A stretch of DNA of 64,000 nt. It comes from Bryocella elongata. GTDB lineage: Bacteria > Acidobacteriota > Terriglobia > Terriglobales > Acidobacteriaceae. Positions 1-8,877 of this stretch are shown here, one piece after another (the stretch's first letter is position 1; each line of letters begins with the position of its first letter). Position numbers and translations under genes: made by a program. The notes under the pieces were generated by a model, which made no database searches, was not told where the DNA came from, and worked only from the letters and a program-made list of their open reading frames with translations. The stretch is from assembly GCF_900108185.1 (NCBI RefSeq), contig NZ_FNVA01000006.1:186001-250000 (forward strand). Direction: 5' to 3'.

Positions 1-1
1 G

Positions 2-52
2 GACATCGCCGCGAGCAATGCGGTTGAAGTGATCCGCATCGGAAGGCCGTAG
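2..52 (+). CDS. possible 3' tail of an upstream gene
   Basis: The first bases form an open frame of 16 codons ending in TAG at 50-52, reading DIAASNAVEVIRIGRP. It may be the C-terminus of a gene that starts before the window. There is too little sequence to assign a family, and it could be chance. Confidence 0.25.
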   Translation, partial: DIAASNAVEVIRIGRP

Positions 53-145
53 CTCCTTTAGTTCAGAGAAAGCGATTTGTTGGGAGCACCCCTTCTTGTA
101 CGCCCTCGACCATCAGTTACGATTGGGTCCCGAAGGGACGTGCAG

Positions 146-1159
146 ATGGAAAGCGCAAACTGGGTCGCCAAAATGGTCGATTGCCTCGCATCGGAAGAGG
201 CAGACTCGGCTCGAATGACTGAAGCCATCAACCTCAAGTACGAATATAGGCCGAAGAGCGTCTTCAAATATCGCGCTGTGGATGACGACGGATATTCACT
301 TCAGAATCTTGAACGAGATTGCGTCTGGGTGTGCTCCCCTACGGCATACAACGATCCTTTCGACAGCAGCCTCTCGATCGCGATGAATGTGTTGCTTAGA
401 GGCGTCATTAGGGAGGGCGTCAAGAACATCGTTGAAAGCGAGCTGACCGATCAGATTGACCCAGAGAAGTTATCGCAGCTACTCGAATCCGCTAACCCAG
501 GCCTCGCTCTTCAAGAGCTGTTTATGCTCAGAGACGGACTTTCCAAAGAAGAGCAAGCTCATTTCAGGCAGTGGTTAGCGGCGCAGATGGATAAGTGGGA
601 GCGCTTAGCCACTTCAAAACTACCAGAGAGCCATAAAGAGTCTCTGAAAATATGCTCATTCAGCGAGAAGCCAGATTCAATAACCATGTGGTCGCACTAC
701 GCCGATCAGCATCGGGGATTCTGCATCGAATACGGCGTTCAAGACTTGCCACCGAGTGACGGCTTCGTCCGTATGCTTTTCCCGGTCGTATATTCTGAGC
801 GGCTCTTCGACGCCACAAGGTACTTTCAGGCGGCGATCCGCGACAGAGATAAGTTCAATATGCTATTTCCGATTCTGGCAGCACTCCACAAGTCTCCAGA
901 ATGGAGCTACGAGAAGGAGTGGCGTCTTATTATCCCCGCGAATCTGGCAAGGCAGGCTGGTGCGTTGCGAGTCCCAAAGCCCAAGGCTGTCAATCTCGGC
1001 CCGCGAATGCTAGAGGCGAAACGTGCCGCCGTCATTGAAATTTGTAGGCGCAAGGGCATCCCTATTTATCAAATGAGCCTAGCCCGAGACTCGTTTTGCC
1101 TGCGCTCGGAGCCGCTAGCGAAAGAGGATCAGGAAAGAGCAAACAGCGCGAGCGATTGA
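146..1159 (+). CDS. DUF2971 domain protein
   Basis: About 337 residues. The family motifs are visible: YNDPFDS near residue 68 and MWSHYADQHRGFCIEY at about 181-196, followed by a YEKEWR segment near the C-terminus. These are typical of DUF2971, a family of unknown biochemical function often found in variable genomic regions. An open frame runs back to a TTG at 77, but the ATG at 146 has a purine-rich AAGGGA stretch upstream and is preferred; another ATG lies at 215. The gene is visibly richer in A and T than everything after it and uses codons such as ATA and TTA that its neighbours avoid, which suggests acquisition by transfer. The GTCCCGAAGGGAC palindrome at 127-139 overlaps the presumed ribosome site. 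Confidence 0.72.
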   Translation: MESANWVAKMVDCLASEEADSARMTEAINLKYEYRPKSVFKYRAVDDDGYSLQNLERDCVWVCSPTAYNDPFDSSLSIAMNVLLRGVIREGVKNIVESELTDQIDPEKLSQLLESANPGLALQELFMLRDGLSKEEQAHFRQWLAAQMDKWERLATSKLPESHKESLKICSFSEKPDSITMWSHYADQHRGFCIEYGVQDLPPSDGFVRMLFPVVYSERLFDATRYFQAAIRDRDKFNMLFPILAALHKSPEWSYEKEWRLIIPANLARQAGALRVPKPKAVNLGPRMLEAKRAAVIEICRRKGIPIYQMSLARDSFCLRSEPLAKEDQERANSASD

Positions 1160-1281
1160 TCCCGGCAAGCGCTCCTCTCGCCACGACCGTTAGGCGCCAA
1201 CCTTCCCCGCCGCCTTTCCGAATCCCCAGGGAACTGCGCGCCTTCACTCCCCGTATGATCTTCGCAAGGAGCCCTGCGCCC

Positions 1282-2142
1282 ATGTTCCGCACCCTTCAGC
1301 GACACCTCAGTCTGTTCGTGGCTGTTCTCGTTCTCTTGTCCGGCGTGACGCTTTGTGCGCAGGTCCCGTTGCTGGAAGAGCCCGGCTACACGCCCACGCT
1401 CACCTTCGACGTGGCCACCATCCGCCTCGCTCCGCCGCCGGACGCCAACTTCCGCGTCACCGTCTCCAGCCCGCCGCACTCCAGCCGCTTCGAGGCGAAG
1501 AACCTGCCCATCAAGGCCCTCCTGCAGATCGCCTACGGCTACGATGCTCCCGTCGTCGGTGCTCCCGACTGGGTGGGCAATACCTTCTACAACATCCAGG
1601 CCCGCTCCGACGAAGCTGCCGACGCCCGCCTCGCCAAGCTCACCGACAACCAGGTGCGCCTCGAAAAGCGCAACGCGATTCGCGTCCTGCTCGCCGAGCG
1701 CCTCGAACTGAAGACCCATCTCGAGACCCGCAACACCGCGATCTACAACCTCGTGCTGGCCAAGGGTGGCCTCAAGATGACGCCTTCGCCCGCTCCGCCT
1801 CCTCCGGCCGATGGTTCAGCTCCGCCCCCTCCGCCGCCCGTCGACATGGCCGCGCATGGTTCGCAGCATGGCCTGGAGTTCGTTGGGAAGAACGTCATCC
1901 TTCGCGCCATCACCAGCTCCCTCAGCTCCATGGTGGAAGCGCCCGTCGTCGACAAGACCGGCCTCACCGGCGCGTACAACTACACGCTGCAGTTCGGCCG
2001 CGAATGGTCCGCCAACGATCCCGACAGCTGGCCTTCGATCTTTACCGCCGTGCAGGAGCAGCTCGGCCTCAAGCTCGAAGCCACGCATGAGACCGTGCCC
2101 AACCTCGTCGTTGACCACATCATCAAGCCAACCGAAAACTAA
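1282..2142 (+). CDS. TIGR03435 family exported protein
   Basis: 286 residues. A signal peptide ends near VTLCAQ, so the product is exported. The mature part begins with FDVATIRLAPP and continues with NLPIKALLQIAYGYDAP and later VVDKTGLTGAYNYTLQF, the hallmark segments of the TIGR03435 family, which is strongly expanded in soil Acidobacteriota. Function is unknown. A proline-rich stretch (PSPAPPPPADGSAPPPPPP) forms a linker in the second half. The frame is open from 1096; the ATG at 1282 puts the signal peptide at the N-terminus and has AAGGA upstream, while ATG 1255 would add nine residues. These proteins are sometimes found with BlaR/MecR-type regulators, but none is adjacent here. Confidence 0.85.
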   Translation: MFRTLQRHLSLFVAVLVLLSGVTLCAQVPLLEEPGYTPTLTFDVATIRLAPPPDANFRVTVSSPPHSSRFEAKNLPIKALLQIAYGYDAPVVGAPDWVGNTFYNIQARSDEAADARLAKLTDNQVRLEKRNAIRVLLAERLELKTHLETRNTAIYNLVLAKGGLKMTPSPAPPPPADGSAPPPPPPVDMAAHGSQHGLEFVGKNVILRAITSSLSSMVEAPVVDKTGLTGAYNYTLQFGREWSANDPDSWPSIFTAVQEQLGLKLEATHETVPNLVVDHIIKPTEN

Positions 2143-2251
2143 GCCAACAAAGAGGGCCGAATCCCGCGAAGTAACGCAAGCGCACCTTGCCCTCGGAACC
2201 GAATCCGCACGGCCTGCGTATTCCCATCGAGCGAGAAACTCAAGGAGCCTT

Positions 2252-3049
2252 ATGCGCCGCTACGTCCTTTCCCTTTGCACCCTTCTCATCGCCGCCGCCA
2301 GCCTCCAGGCTCAGAACTTCACCACGCAGCCCTGCAAGGACAGCGACGAAGGCAGCCACTGGTTCGGTGGCAACAAGAGCGCCTGCGAAGTGCGTTCCAC
2401 CACACTTCCGCTTGCCAACGGAAGCCTCAACGTCCACGGCACCAACGGCGCTATCGAAGTAACCGGCGAAGACCGCAGGGACATCGCGCTCGAGGCCCGC
2501 GTTACCGCCCGCGCCGGCAGCGACGCCGAGGCCGTATCGATCCTGCGCGAGGTCACCATCGCCACCAGCGGCACCATCCAGGCCAATGGTCCAAAGTCCT
2601 TCGGCGAACGCAACTGGTCCGTCAGCTATCGTCTGCGCGTGCCGCATCGCCTCGCGGCGAAGCTCGAGACCGTCAACGGCAGCGTCTCGCTGGCCGCCAT
2701 CAACGGCGAGATCAACGCTGAGACCACGAACGGCAGCGTCCAGCTCGCCGACCTCGCCGGCAACGTCCACGTCTCCACCACCAACGGCAGCATCAAGGCC
2801 AGCCTGGATGGCAACACCTGGCACGGCGCCGGCCTCTCTGCCATCACGACCAACGGCGGCGTCACGGTATCGGTCCCGCCGTCCTACTCCGCACACCTGG
2901 TCGCCAGCACCACCAACGGTGGTATCTCCGCAGTCAACGGGCTCTCGACCTCCGCTGGCCGTCATCACAAGCAGCTCGACACCACCCTCGGCAACGGTGG
3001 CCCCACGCTGAGCTTTGAGACCACCAACGGTGGCGTGAAGATCCAATAG
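2252..3049 (+). CDS. exported DUF4097-type beta-repeat protein
   Basis: 265 residues with a signal peptide (MRRYVLSLCTLLIAAASLQA). The body is a run of short repeats built around TTNGS, TTNGG and VNGSV, the pattern of DUF4097/adhesin-like right-handed beta structures. It is probably a periplasmic or surface structural protein with no enzymatic motif. The start is set by an AAGGAG site at 2242-2247 just before ATG 2252. It lies 109 bp after the TIGR03435 gene and may share its transcript. A strong hairpin follows the stop codon and separates it from the convergent gnd gene. Confidence 0.8.
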   Translation: MRRYVLSLCTLLIAAASLQAQNFTTQPCKDSDEGSHWFGGNKSACEVRSTTLPLANGSLNVHGTNGAIEVTGEDRRDIALEARVTARAGSDAEAVSILREVTIATSGTIQANGPKSFGERNWSVSYRLRVPHRLAAKLETVNGSVSLAAINGEINAETTNGSVQLADLAGNVHVSTTNGSIKASLDGNTWHGAGLSAITTNGGVTVSVPPSYSAHLVASTTNGGISAVNGLSTSAGRHHKQLDTTLGNGGPTLSFETTNGGVKIQ

Positions 3050-3080
3050 CTCGCGCCAGCACAATCACGCAGACAAAGCA

Positions 3081-3107
3081 CGGGCTCTGAGTTCAACTCA
3101 GAGCCCG
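3081..3107. terminator. bidirectional terminator hairpin
   Basis: A perfect 11-bp stem (CGGGCTCTGAG with its complement, 3081-3091 and 3097-3107) and a 5-base loop, lying between two convergent genes that stop at 3049 and 3127. There is no long U-tract on either side, so efficiency is uncertain. Confidence 0.75.
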
Positions 3108-3126
3108 TTGCCTCTTGCGAATGGGG

Positions 3127-4149
3127 TTACTTCGCCGCCGGCTTCTCCAGGTGCCCGCCAAACTCAAACCGCATCGCCGAGAGCAGCTTGTCCGAGAACT
3201 CGGCGTCGCCTCGTGAGCTGAATCGGTCGTACAGTGCGGTCGTTAGTACGGGCGTAGGTACGCCTTCGTCGATGCCCGCCTTGATCGTCCAGCGTCCTTC
3301 ACCGGAGTCTGAAACGCGACCGCTGAACTTCGAGAGCTCGGGATCTTCAATCAGCGCAGCAGCCGTGAGATCCAGCAGCCACGATGCAATGACGCTGCCC
3401 CGACGCCACACCTCCGCGATCTCCGGAAGATCCAGGTCGTACATGTAGTGCTCCGGGTTGCGCAGCGGCGTCGTCTCAGCATCGATCTCGTCCGTATGCT
3501 TGCCGATGTTCGCAGACTTCAGCACGGCCAGCCCTTCCGCATACGCCGCCATCATGCCGTACTCGATGCCGTTGTGCACCATCTTCGTAAAGTGGCCGGC
3601 GCCGTTCGGTCCGCAGTGCAGATACCCATCTTCCGCCGTGCCAATACCCGGCTTGCGGCCCGGCGTGCGGTCGATCGTGCCCGGTCCTGGAGCGATCGTC
3701 TTGAACAGGGGATCGAGGTGCTGCACGACGTCCTTGCTGCCGCCGATCATCATGCAGTACCCGCGTTCCAGGCCCCACACACCGCCGCTCGTCCCCACAT
3801 CCACGTACTCGATGCTCTTTTCCGCGAGCATCTTCGCGCGTGCAATGTCGTCGATGTAATACGAGTTGCCGCCGTCGATCAGGATGTCGCCCGGCGCCAG
3901 CAACGGCGAGATCTCCGCGAGTGTCTTCTCGACGACGCCCGCCGGAATCATCAGCCAGATCGCGCGTGGCGTGGTGAGCTTGGAGACGAGGTCCTGCATC
4001 GACGACGCCCCGGTAACACCGTCTACCTTCGCCAGGTCCTCAACGGCCTGGGCATGCATGTCGAATACGACGCACTCGTGACCATGCGCCACGAGACGCT
4101 TGACCATGTTGGCGCCCATCCTGCCGAGTCCTACCATTGCAAGTTGCAT
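3127..4149 (-). CDS. gnd: 6-phosphogluconate dehydrogenase, decarboxylating (short form)
   Basis: 340 residues. It oxidises and decarboxylates 6-phosphogluconate to ribulose 5-phosphate in the pentose phosphate pathway (cytosolic). The N-terminal Rossmann motif GLGRMGANM at about residues 7-15, the GTSGGVWGLERGYCMMIGG segment and CGPNGAGHFTKMVHNGIEY (substrate and catalytic Lys region) identify it. At about 340 residues it matches the short YqeC/GndA-like branch, which often uses NAD, rather than the about 470-residue NADP form. The start at 4149 is preceded by AAGGAG eight bases upstream; the longer frame to 4188 has no such site. It appears monocistronic. Confidence 0.92.
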   Translation of the reverse strand: MQLAMVGLGRMGANMVKRLVAHGHECVVFDMHAQAVEDLAKVDGVTGASSMQDLVSKLTTPRAIWLMIPAGVVEKTLAEISPLLAPGDILIDGGNSYYIDDIARAKMLAEKSIEYVDVGTSGGVWGLERGYCMMIGGSKDVVQHLDPLFKTIAPGPGTIDRTPGRKPGIGTAEDGYLHCGPNGAGHFTKMVHNGIEYGMMAAYAEGLAVLKSANIGKHTDEIDAETTPLRNPEHYMYDLDLPEIAEVWRRGSVIASWLLDLTAAALIEDPELSKFSGRVSDSGEGRWTIKAGIDEGVPTPVLTTALYDRFSSRGDAEFSDKLLSAMRFEFGGHLEKPAAK

Positions 4150-4345
4150 GAAATCTCCTTGATGCCGCTGTACCCGGTTAGACGGCAAAGACCTCTGCCG
4201 TGATGCCGATTTCTCTGAACATCATGCAGCGCAATCGTGTTGAGTTGCGCCGCCCGAAAGTGTAGGTCGACGGCAGGAATCTTGTCCTTGACACTTGGCC
4301 GACTGTATCCGAGACGTGCCCGGCGATCTTCTCGCAGGTTCGCAG

Positions 4346-5374
4346 CTATTGATTGAACGCCGTTGAATACGCCGACTTCGGATCGATCGGCCGCTTGATC
4401 ATGTGCAGCGCGACCAGCTGTTCGTACATCTGCTGCCACCGCGCCGGATCAAACTGTCCCACCGCTTCACCCTTCGCCGGATCTCCTGTGATGAAGTTGC
4501 CCTCATGCAGCTTGCGCCAGCTGAACTGCTCCCAGTCCGCATTCAGCGCGGGATTCAGCTTCAGCAGCAGGGCATTCGTCTCGCGGGGATCCTGCATGTA
4601 CTCCTTCCATCCCCGGATCGACGCCCGCGTAAACTTTGCCACGATGTCGGGATGCGCCGCCGCATACTCGCGCGAGGTGAAGAACACCCGGTAGGGATCA
4701 AACCCCGCATCGCGATTCAGCAGCATCCGCGTGTGCGCGCCAGCACGTTCCGCGAAGTACGGCTCGGACGTCACGAAGCCCTGTTGGATGTAGTTCGGGT
4801 CATGCAGAAACGCAGCCACGCTGTACGTCGCGGGAATTTCATGCACGTGGTCCAGGTGGAACTTCTTGACGATGAACTCCCACCACGTCGATCCCGGCCG
4901 CACCGCAATCGTGCGCCCGTCGATGTCGCTCCACGTCTGCACCGGCGACTCCGCGTGCACCATGATGCCCTGCGGATCGTGCTGCATCGTCGCGCCCAGC
5001 GCCAGCAGCGGTTCGTTCGCGTTGGCGATCGCCTCCAGCACGTGATCGGACGAGTTCATGCCAAACTGGGAGACGCCCCGCGCCACCAGCGCGTCGGAGT
5101 TCGCAAACGGGCTGCTCGGCAGGATCTGTACGTCCAGACCCTCAGCCTTGTAGTAGCCCTTGTTCAGCGCCGTGTAAAAGCCGCCATGCTCCGGCTGCGG
5201 ATACCAGTCGGCCTGCAGCTTCACCACCGTCAGGCCATCGTGATGCTCGCTCTGGCAGCCCGTCAGCGGCGTCGAGACCGCGAGCAGGAAGCCGCACATC
5301 GCAGCAGGAATCAGGGACGACGAACGGAGACGGCCAACCCTCCGCCTCAACGCCAACGTTGCAGCCAGCACCAT
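4346..5374 (-). CDS. NMT1/THI5-like ABC transporter substrate-binding lipoprotein
   Basis: 342 residues. The N-terminus ends in a lipobox, PLTGC, with Cys at residue 40, so it is a membrane-anchored periplasmic binding protein; starting at Met26 would give a more compact signal peptide. The mature start VKLQADWYPQPEHGGFYTAL, the YYKAEGLDVQI segment and GRTIAVRPGSTWWEF are typical of NMT1/THI5-like (SsuA/ThiY) proteins that bind thiamine-type pyrimidines, taurine, nitrate or similar small ligands. It follows the amidase by 46 bp. The only ABC ATPase and permease genes in the window (11377-12941) are of the matching NitT/TauT class, so it is probably their partner although it lies on the opposite strand 6 kb away. 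The ligand is unknown. Confidence 0.83.
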   Translation of the reverse strand: MVLAATLALRRRVGRLRSSSLIPAAMCGFLLAVSTPLTGCQSEHHDGLTVVKLQADWYPQPEHGGFYTALNKGYYKAEGLDVQILPSSPFANSDALVARGVSQFGMNSSDHVLEAIANANEPLLALGATMQHDPQGIMVHAESPVQTWSDIDGRTIAVRPGSTWWEFIVKKFHLDHVHEIPATYSVAAFLHDPNYIQQGFVTSEPYFAERAGAHTRMLLNRDAGFDPYRVFFTSREYAAAHPDIVAKFTRASIRGWKEYMQDPRETNALLLKLNPALNADWEQFSWRKLHEGNFITGDPAKGEAVGQFDPARWQQMYEQLVALHMIKRPIDPKSAYSTAFNQ

Positions 5375-5420
5375 GCATGCAGCCTAGCATCCGCACGGCA
5401 GCATCCGGCGCGAGCTGGCA

Positions 5421-6749
5421 TCAGGCCTGGGGGCCCGCTCCCGGCTGCAGCATCTCCAGCCCTTCCGAACGCACAATCTCATTGAGCTTCGCAGTCAGCG
5501 CGAGCAAGGCTGCATCCTCGCCGATGCGACCCACCAGCTGCACGCCGCCAATCGACCCCGGCATGGTGAGGGCAGGCGTGCCGGTCATGCTCATCGGAAC
5601 GGTGTAGCGCAGGATCTGCGCCCGGACGTCGCTCAGGTCCTCGCCTTCCTTCAGGGCCGACACCGGGCTCGCCGGCAGCAGCAGGTAGTCGAAGCGCTCC
5701 ATCAGTTCGCGCATCTCCTGGCGAAATACGTTCAGCCGAACGCCCAGCGAAGCGATCTCATCATCCGTAATCGATTCGCCCCACTTCAACCGCTCTGCGA
5801 CAGGCTGCTCAAACTTGTCGAAGTTTCCGCGGTGGTAGCCGGCCGCCTCGTGTGCCTGGATGGGCGCAAAGATCTCCATCGCCGGCTCCCAGAACGTGGC
5901 ATCGAACTCCTCCACCGTCGCGCCCAGCTGGTTCAGCTTGCCCAGCCAGATCCGCTGCAGCCGGAAGATCAGCGGCTCGGTGTCACGCAGAAAGTGCGCA
6001 TGCGGATATCCAATCCGCAGTCCGCTCATCTTTGGAGCTTCGACGATGTCGAACCCGAACAGCGCTTTGCCGAGCACCGGCCCGTCCCGTAGGTCGCCGT
6101 ACAGCCATCCGATCGAGTCGAACGTCTCCGCCAGGTGCGCCCCGCCGTCCCACAGGCTCTCGCAAAACTTCACCGACGACCGGTACCCTGCGATGCCGCA
6201 CAGCGCCGCCGGTACCCGGATCGACCCGCCCGTATCCGTGCCGATGGCCGCAATCGCCGACCCCTCCTGCACGCTGGCCGCTGCTCCGCTGGACGATCCT
6301 CCGGTCAGCAGGGAAGCGTCGCGCGGCTGCAGGCAGTGGCCGTAGTCGCGGTTCTCTCCCGTGATGCCATAGGCCAGCATGTGGAGGTGGGTCTTGCCCG
6401 TAATCACCGCGCCTGCGGCCTTCAGCCGCTTCGCTACCACCGAATCCTTTACCGCGATGCCATGGCTTTGCTCGTAGAACTTCGAGCCGCACGAAGTGGC
6501 GAAGCCCTCCAGGTCGAAGCAGTCCTTCAGCGAGACCGGAATGCCGAACAGCGGCTGTGAGTCATCTCCCGCGGCCGTCAGCTTCGCGGCTTCGCCCTGC
6601 GACCAGGCTGCGTCCTGCGCAAGGTACACGTTCTTGCCTGCATTGCTGTTCGCATGCGAGAGACACTCCTGCAAAGCTTCTTCGGGAGAGCTCTCCTGCG
6701 TGCCGAACGCCGATCGCAGTGCGGTTATAGGGCTGGGCTTCACGGGCAT
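5421..6749 (-). CDS. amidase-signature family hydrolase (GatA/AtzE-like)
   Basis: 442 residues. It hydrolyses an amide bond through the Ser-cisSer-Lys triad of the amidase signature family. Lys75 lies in IPVSLKDCFD, the cis-Ser is in GGSSSGAAA (residues 152-154) and the nucleophile is Ser176 in DTGGSIRVPAALCG, so all catalytic elements are present. It is shorter than tRNA amidotransferase GatA and has no gatB or gatC beside it, which argues for a catabolic amidase. Members of the same family (AtzE, HpxY) cleave ureide-type intermediates, and an HpxZ/AtzH-like gene lies 7.3 kb away. It is first in a two-gene leftward unit with the binding protein and diverges from the deaminase gene. Confidence 0.87.
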   Translation of the reverse strand: MPVKPSPITALRSAFGTQESSPEEALQECLSHANSNAGKNVYLAQDAAWSQGEAAKLTAAGDDSQPLFGIPVSLKDCFDLEGFATSCGSKFYEQSHGIAVKDSVVAKRLKAAGAVITGKTHLHMLAYGITGENRDYGHCLQPRDASLLTGGSSSGAAASVQEGSAIAAIGTDTGGSIRVPAALCGIAGYRSSVKFCESLWDGGAHLAETFDSIGWLYGDLRDGPVLGKALFGFDIVEAPKMSGLRIGYPHAHFLRDTEPLIFRLQRIWLGKLNQLGATVEEFDATFWEPAMEIFAPIQAHEAAGYHRGNFDKFEQPVAERLKWGESITDDEIASLGVRLNVFRQEMRELMERFDYLLLPASPVSALKEGEDLSDVRAQILRYTVPMSMTGTPALTMPGSIGGVQLVGRIGEDAALLALTAKLNEIVRSEGLEMLQPGAGPQA

Positions 6750-6829
6750 GCAGGTGATTCTATCGGCAGGGGATGCACTTCGTGCGAGTGCGCCGTTGAG
6801 CGCCCGTGACTCTCGTGCTACGTTCGCAT
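6750..6829. promoter_or_regulatory. divergent intergenic region of the catabolic island
   Basis: This 80-bp gap separates the divergent amidase/binding-protein unit from the deaminase gene and must hold at least one promoter for each direction. I see no clear -35/-10 pair or operator repeat. No transcription-factor gene is present in the island. Confidence 0.35.
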
Positions 6830-7378
6830 ATGGTTACCCCCCAGTCCGCCATGCGGTCCCGCAAGCTCAGCCCCCCCGCGCAGGCCGCGTTCGACTCCGA
6901 ACGCATGCGCGATCTGGTCAAGTTCGCTTCGAAGACCCTCGACACACCCGCACCCATCGCCTTTGCCGCCGAAATCGTCAACACGAAGACCGGCGAGCGC
7001 CTCGTCCGCGCCCTCAACAACGTTGGCAAGTCCAAAGACCCCAGCCTGCACGCCGAACTCCGCGCCGTCGGCATCGGCTGCCGCAAGCTGGGCAGCTTCT
7101 CCCTCAAGGGCTATACCCTCTACACCACCTGCGAGCCCTGCCCCATGTGCATGGCCAATGCCATGTGGGCCAACCTCGATCGCGTCGTCTATGGACTCAC
7201 CATCACCGAGGCTGCGAAGTTCGTTCGCCAGATCCACATCCCGGCCACCGAGGTCGAAGCCCGCTCCGACTGGCGCTGCAAGGTCGATGGCCCCTGCGAA
7301 GACCAGCTTTGCCTTACACTCTTCTCACACCCCAACATGATGAAGGCCTTCCGCAGCTGGCGCACCCGCAAAGCCTGA
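6830..7378 (+). CDS. guanine/cytosine-type nucleobase deaminase
   Basis: 182 residues. A zinc-dependent deaminase of the CMP/dCMP deaminase superfamily: the zinc His and proton-shuttle Glu are in HAEL (residues 74-76) and the zinc cysteines in CEPCPMC (104 and 107). The LDRVVYGLTITEAAKF segment and the length resemble GuaD-type guanine deaminases, but the substrate cannot be fixed from sequence; a tRNA adenosine deaminase is less likely in this context. ATG 6830 is chosen over 6806 because the family N-terminus is short; neither has a strong ribosome site. It leads the rightward arm of the island, 122 bp before the FAD oxidase gene. Confidence 0.8.
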   Translation: MVTPQSAMRSRKLSPPAQAAFDSERMRDLVKFASKTLDTPAPIAFAAEIVNTKTGERLVRALNNVGKSKDPSLHAELRAVGIGCRKLGSFSLKGYTLYTTCEPCPMCMANAMWANLDRVVYGLTITEAAKFVRQIHIPATEVEARSDWRCKVDGPCEDQLCLTLFSHPNMMKAFRSWRTRKA

Positions 7379-7500
7379 CCCGGAACAGAATCGCAACACC
7401 CAACGGCAGAACTACCTCGCAGAGCTAACCTCGCAGATCCACCTCGACCCCAACCGCATCTCCGCCGTATCTCGCGGAGTCCGCACCTCACGGAGGCCAG

Positions 7501-8877
7501 ATGATCGATCTCGCCGCAGGCCTGTCTCCATTGCTTGCCGATCCCGCGCGCGTCCTCACCCAGCCGCAGGTCGTCGAGCGCCTCTCCCGCGACTTCTACT
7601 GGTACTCCCCCATCCTGCGTCCGCAACTCGATGGCAAGCACGCCGACATCGTCGTCCAACCCATCAGCAACGCTGAGATCATCGCCGTCCTGCGCTGGTG
7701 CTTCGCGCATGACGTTCCGGTCACGCTGCGCGGCGCGGGCACCGGCAACTACGGCCAGGCCGTGCCACTCCATGGTGGCGTGGTGCTGGACCTCCAGCTC
7801 ATGCAGGCCATCGAGTCCATCGACAGCGAAGGCGTCGCCGTGTGCGAGCCCGGCGTCAAGCTCGGCGTCCTCGAAACCGAGGCCCGCAAGCAGGGCTGGG
7901 AGCTGCGCTGCTACCCCTCCACCATCGCCAAGGCGTCGCTCGGCGGCTTCCTCGGCGGCGGCTCCGGCGGCATCGGCTCCATCTCCCATGGCGGCCTGCG
8001 CGACTTCAACACCGTTCGCGCCCTCGAGGTCATCACCATGGAGGCCGACCCCCGCGTCCTCCTCCACGAAGGCCCCGCCGTCCACGACATCCTCCACGCC
8101 TGGGGCACCAACGGCGTCATCACGAAGATCTGGTTCCAGCTCACCTCCGCGGTCGAGTGGGCACAGGCCGCGCTGGCCTTCCCCAGCTTCGCGCAGGCCT
8201 TCGACTTCAGCGAGACCCTCGCCGTCGATCCCTCCTGGGTCAAGCGTCTGCTCACCGTCTTCGAGTGGCCGCTGCCTTCGTTCTTCTCGCCCATCAAGTC
8301 GCTGGCGCGTGAAGGCCACGCGGGGATCTTCCTGCTCATCGCGGAGGCCCAGCGCGCGCAGCTCGAACAGGCCGTCCGCGACGCCGGCGGCGAGGTCACC
8401 TTCGCCGAGCCCTACGCCGGTCTCCGCTCCACGCCTCTGCTATCCGACTACACCTGGAACCACACCACGTTATGGGCGATGAAGGCTGATCCCGCCTACA
8501 CCTACCTGCAGTGCGGCTTCGACCTCGAACGCTCCCGCGAGCAGTTCGCCACGCTCAAGGCAAAGTTCGGCGACGACTTCCTCATCCACATCGAGTGGAT
8601 GAAGAACGGCGCCGGCAACATCTTTCCCGTCGCCATCCCCGTCGTGAAGTTCACCGATGAAGCCCGTCTCAACGACATGATCGACACCTGCCGCGCGAAT
8701 GACGTCTTCGTCGCGAACCCGCACGTGAACCACGTCGAAGGCGGTGGCCGCTATCGCGAAGACAACGTCCAGCTGCAGGCCAAGTACCGCTACGATCCCC
8801 ACGGCCTGATGAACCCGGGCAAGATGGCCACGTTCGTTCGCCGCAACGTGGCAGCCATGGCAGGAAAACACGCATGA
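7501..8877 (+). CDS. FAD-binding oxidoreductase (PCMH/FAD_binding_4 type)
   Basis: 458 residues. The N-terminal PCMH-type FAD domain is clear: VVQPISNAEIIAVLRWC, then VTLRGAGTGNYGQAVPLHGGVV and GGFLGGGSGGIGSISHG at about residues 150-165. The C-terminus PHGLMNPGKM is the FAD-oxidase C-terminal signature also found in glycolate and D-lactate dehydrogenases. It probably oxidises a hydroxy- or amino-carbon substrate; the specificity is unknown. CGGAGG ends a few bases before ATG 7501. Its stop overlaps the next start (ATGA at 8874), so it is translationally coupled to the creatininase gene and is the first of five coupled genes. Confidence 0.85.
   Translation: MIDLAAGLSPLLADPARVLTQPQVVERLSRDFYWYSPILRPQLDGKHADIVVQPISNAEIIAVLRWCFAHDVPVTLRGAGTGNYGQAVPLHGGVVLDLQLMQAIESIDSEGVAVCEPGVKLGVLETEARKQGWELRCYPSTIAKASLGGFLGGGSGGIGSISHGGLRDFNTVRALEVITMEADPRVLLHEGPAVHDILHAWGTNGVITKIWFQLTSAVEWAQAALAFPSFAQAFDFSETLAVDPSWVKRLLTVFEWPLPSFFSPIKSLAREGHAGIFLLIAEAQRAQLEQAVRDAGGEVTFAEPYAGLRSTPLLSDYTWNHTTLWAMKADPAYTYLQCGFDLERSREQFATLKAKFGDDFLIHIEWMKNGAGNIFPVAIPVVKFTDEARLNDMIDTCRANDVFVANPHVNHVEGGGRYREDNVQLQAKYRYDPHGLMNPGKMATFVRRNVAAMAGKHA

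Noticed and set aside
4403..5485. 360-codon frame antisense to the binding protein
   Set aside because: His/Arg/Gln-rich translation typical of an antisense frame; the lipoprotein on the other strand has a lipobox and family motifs.
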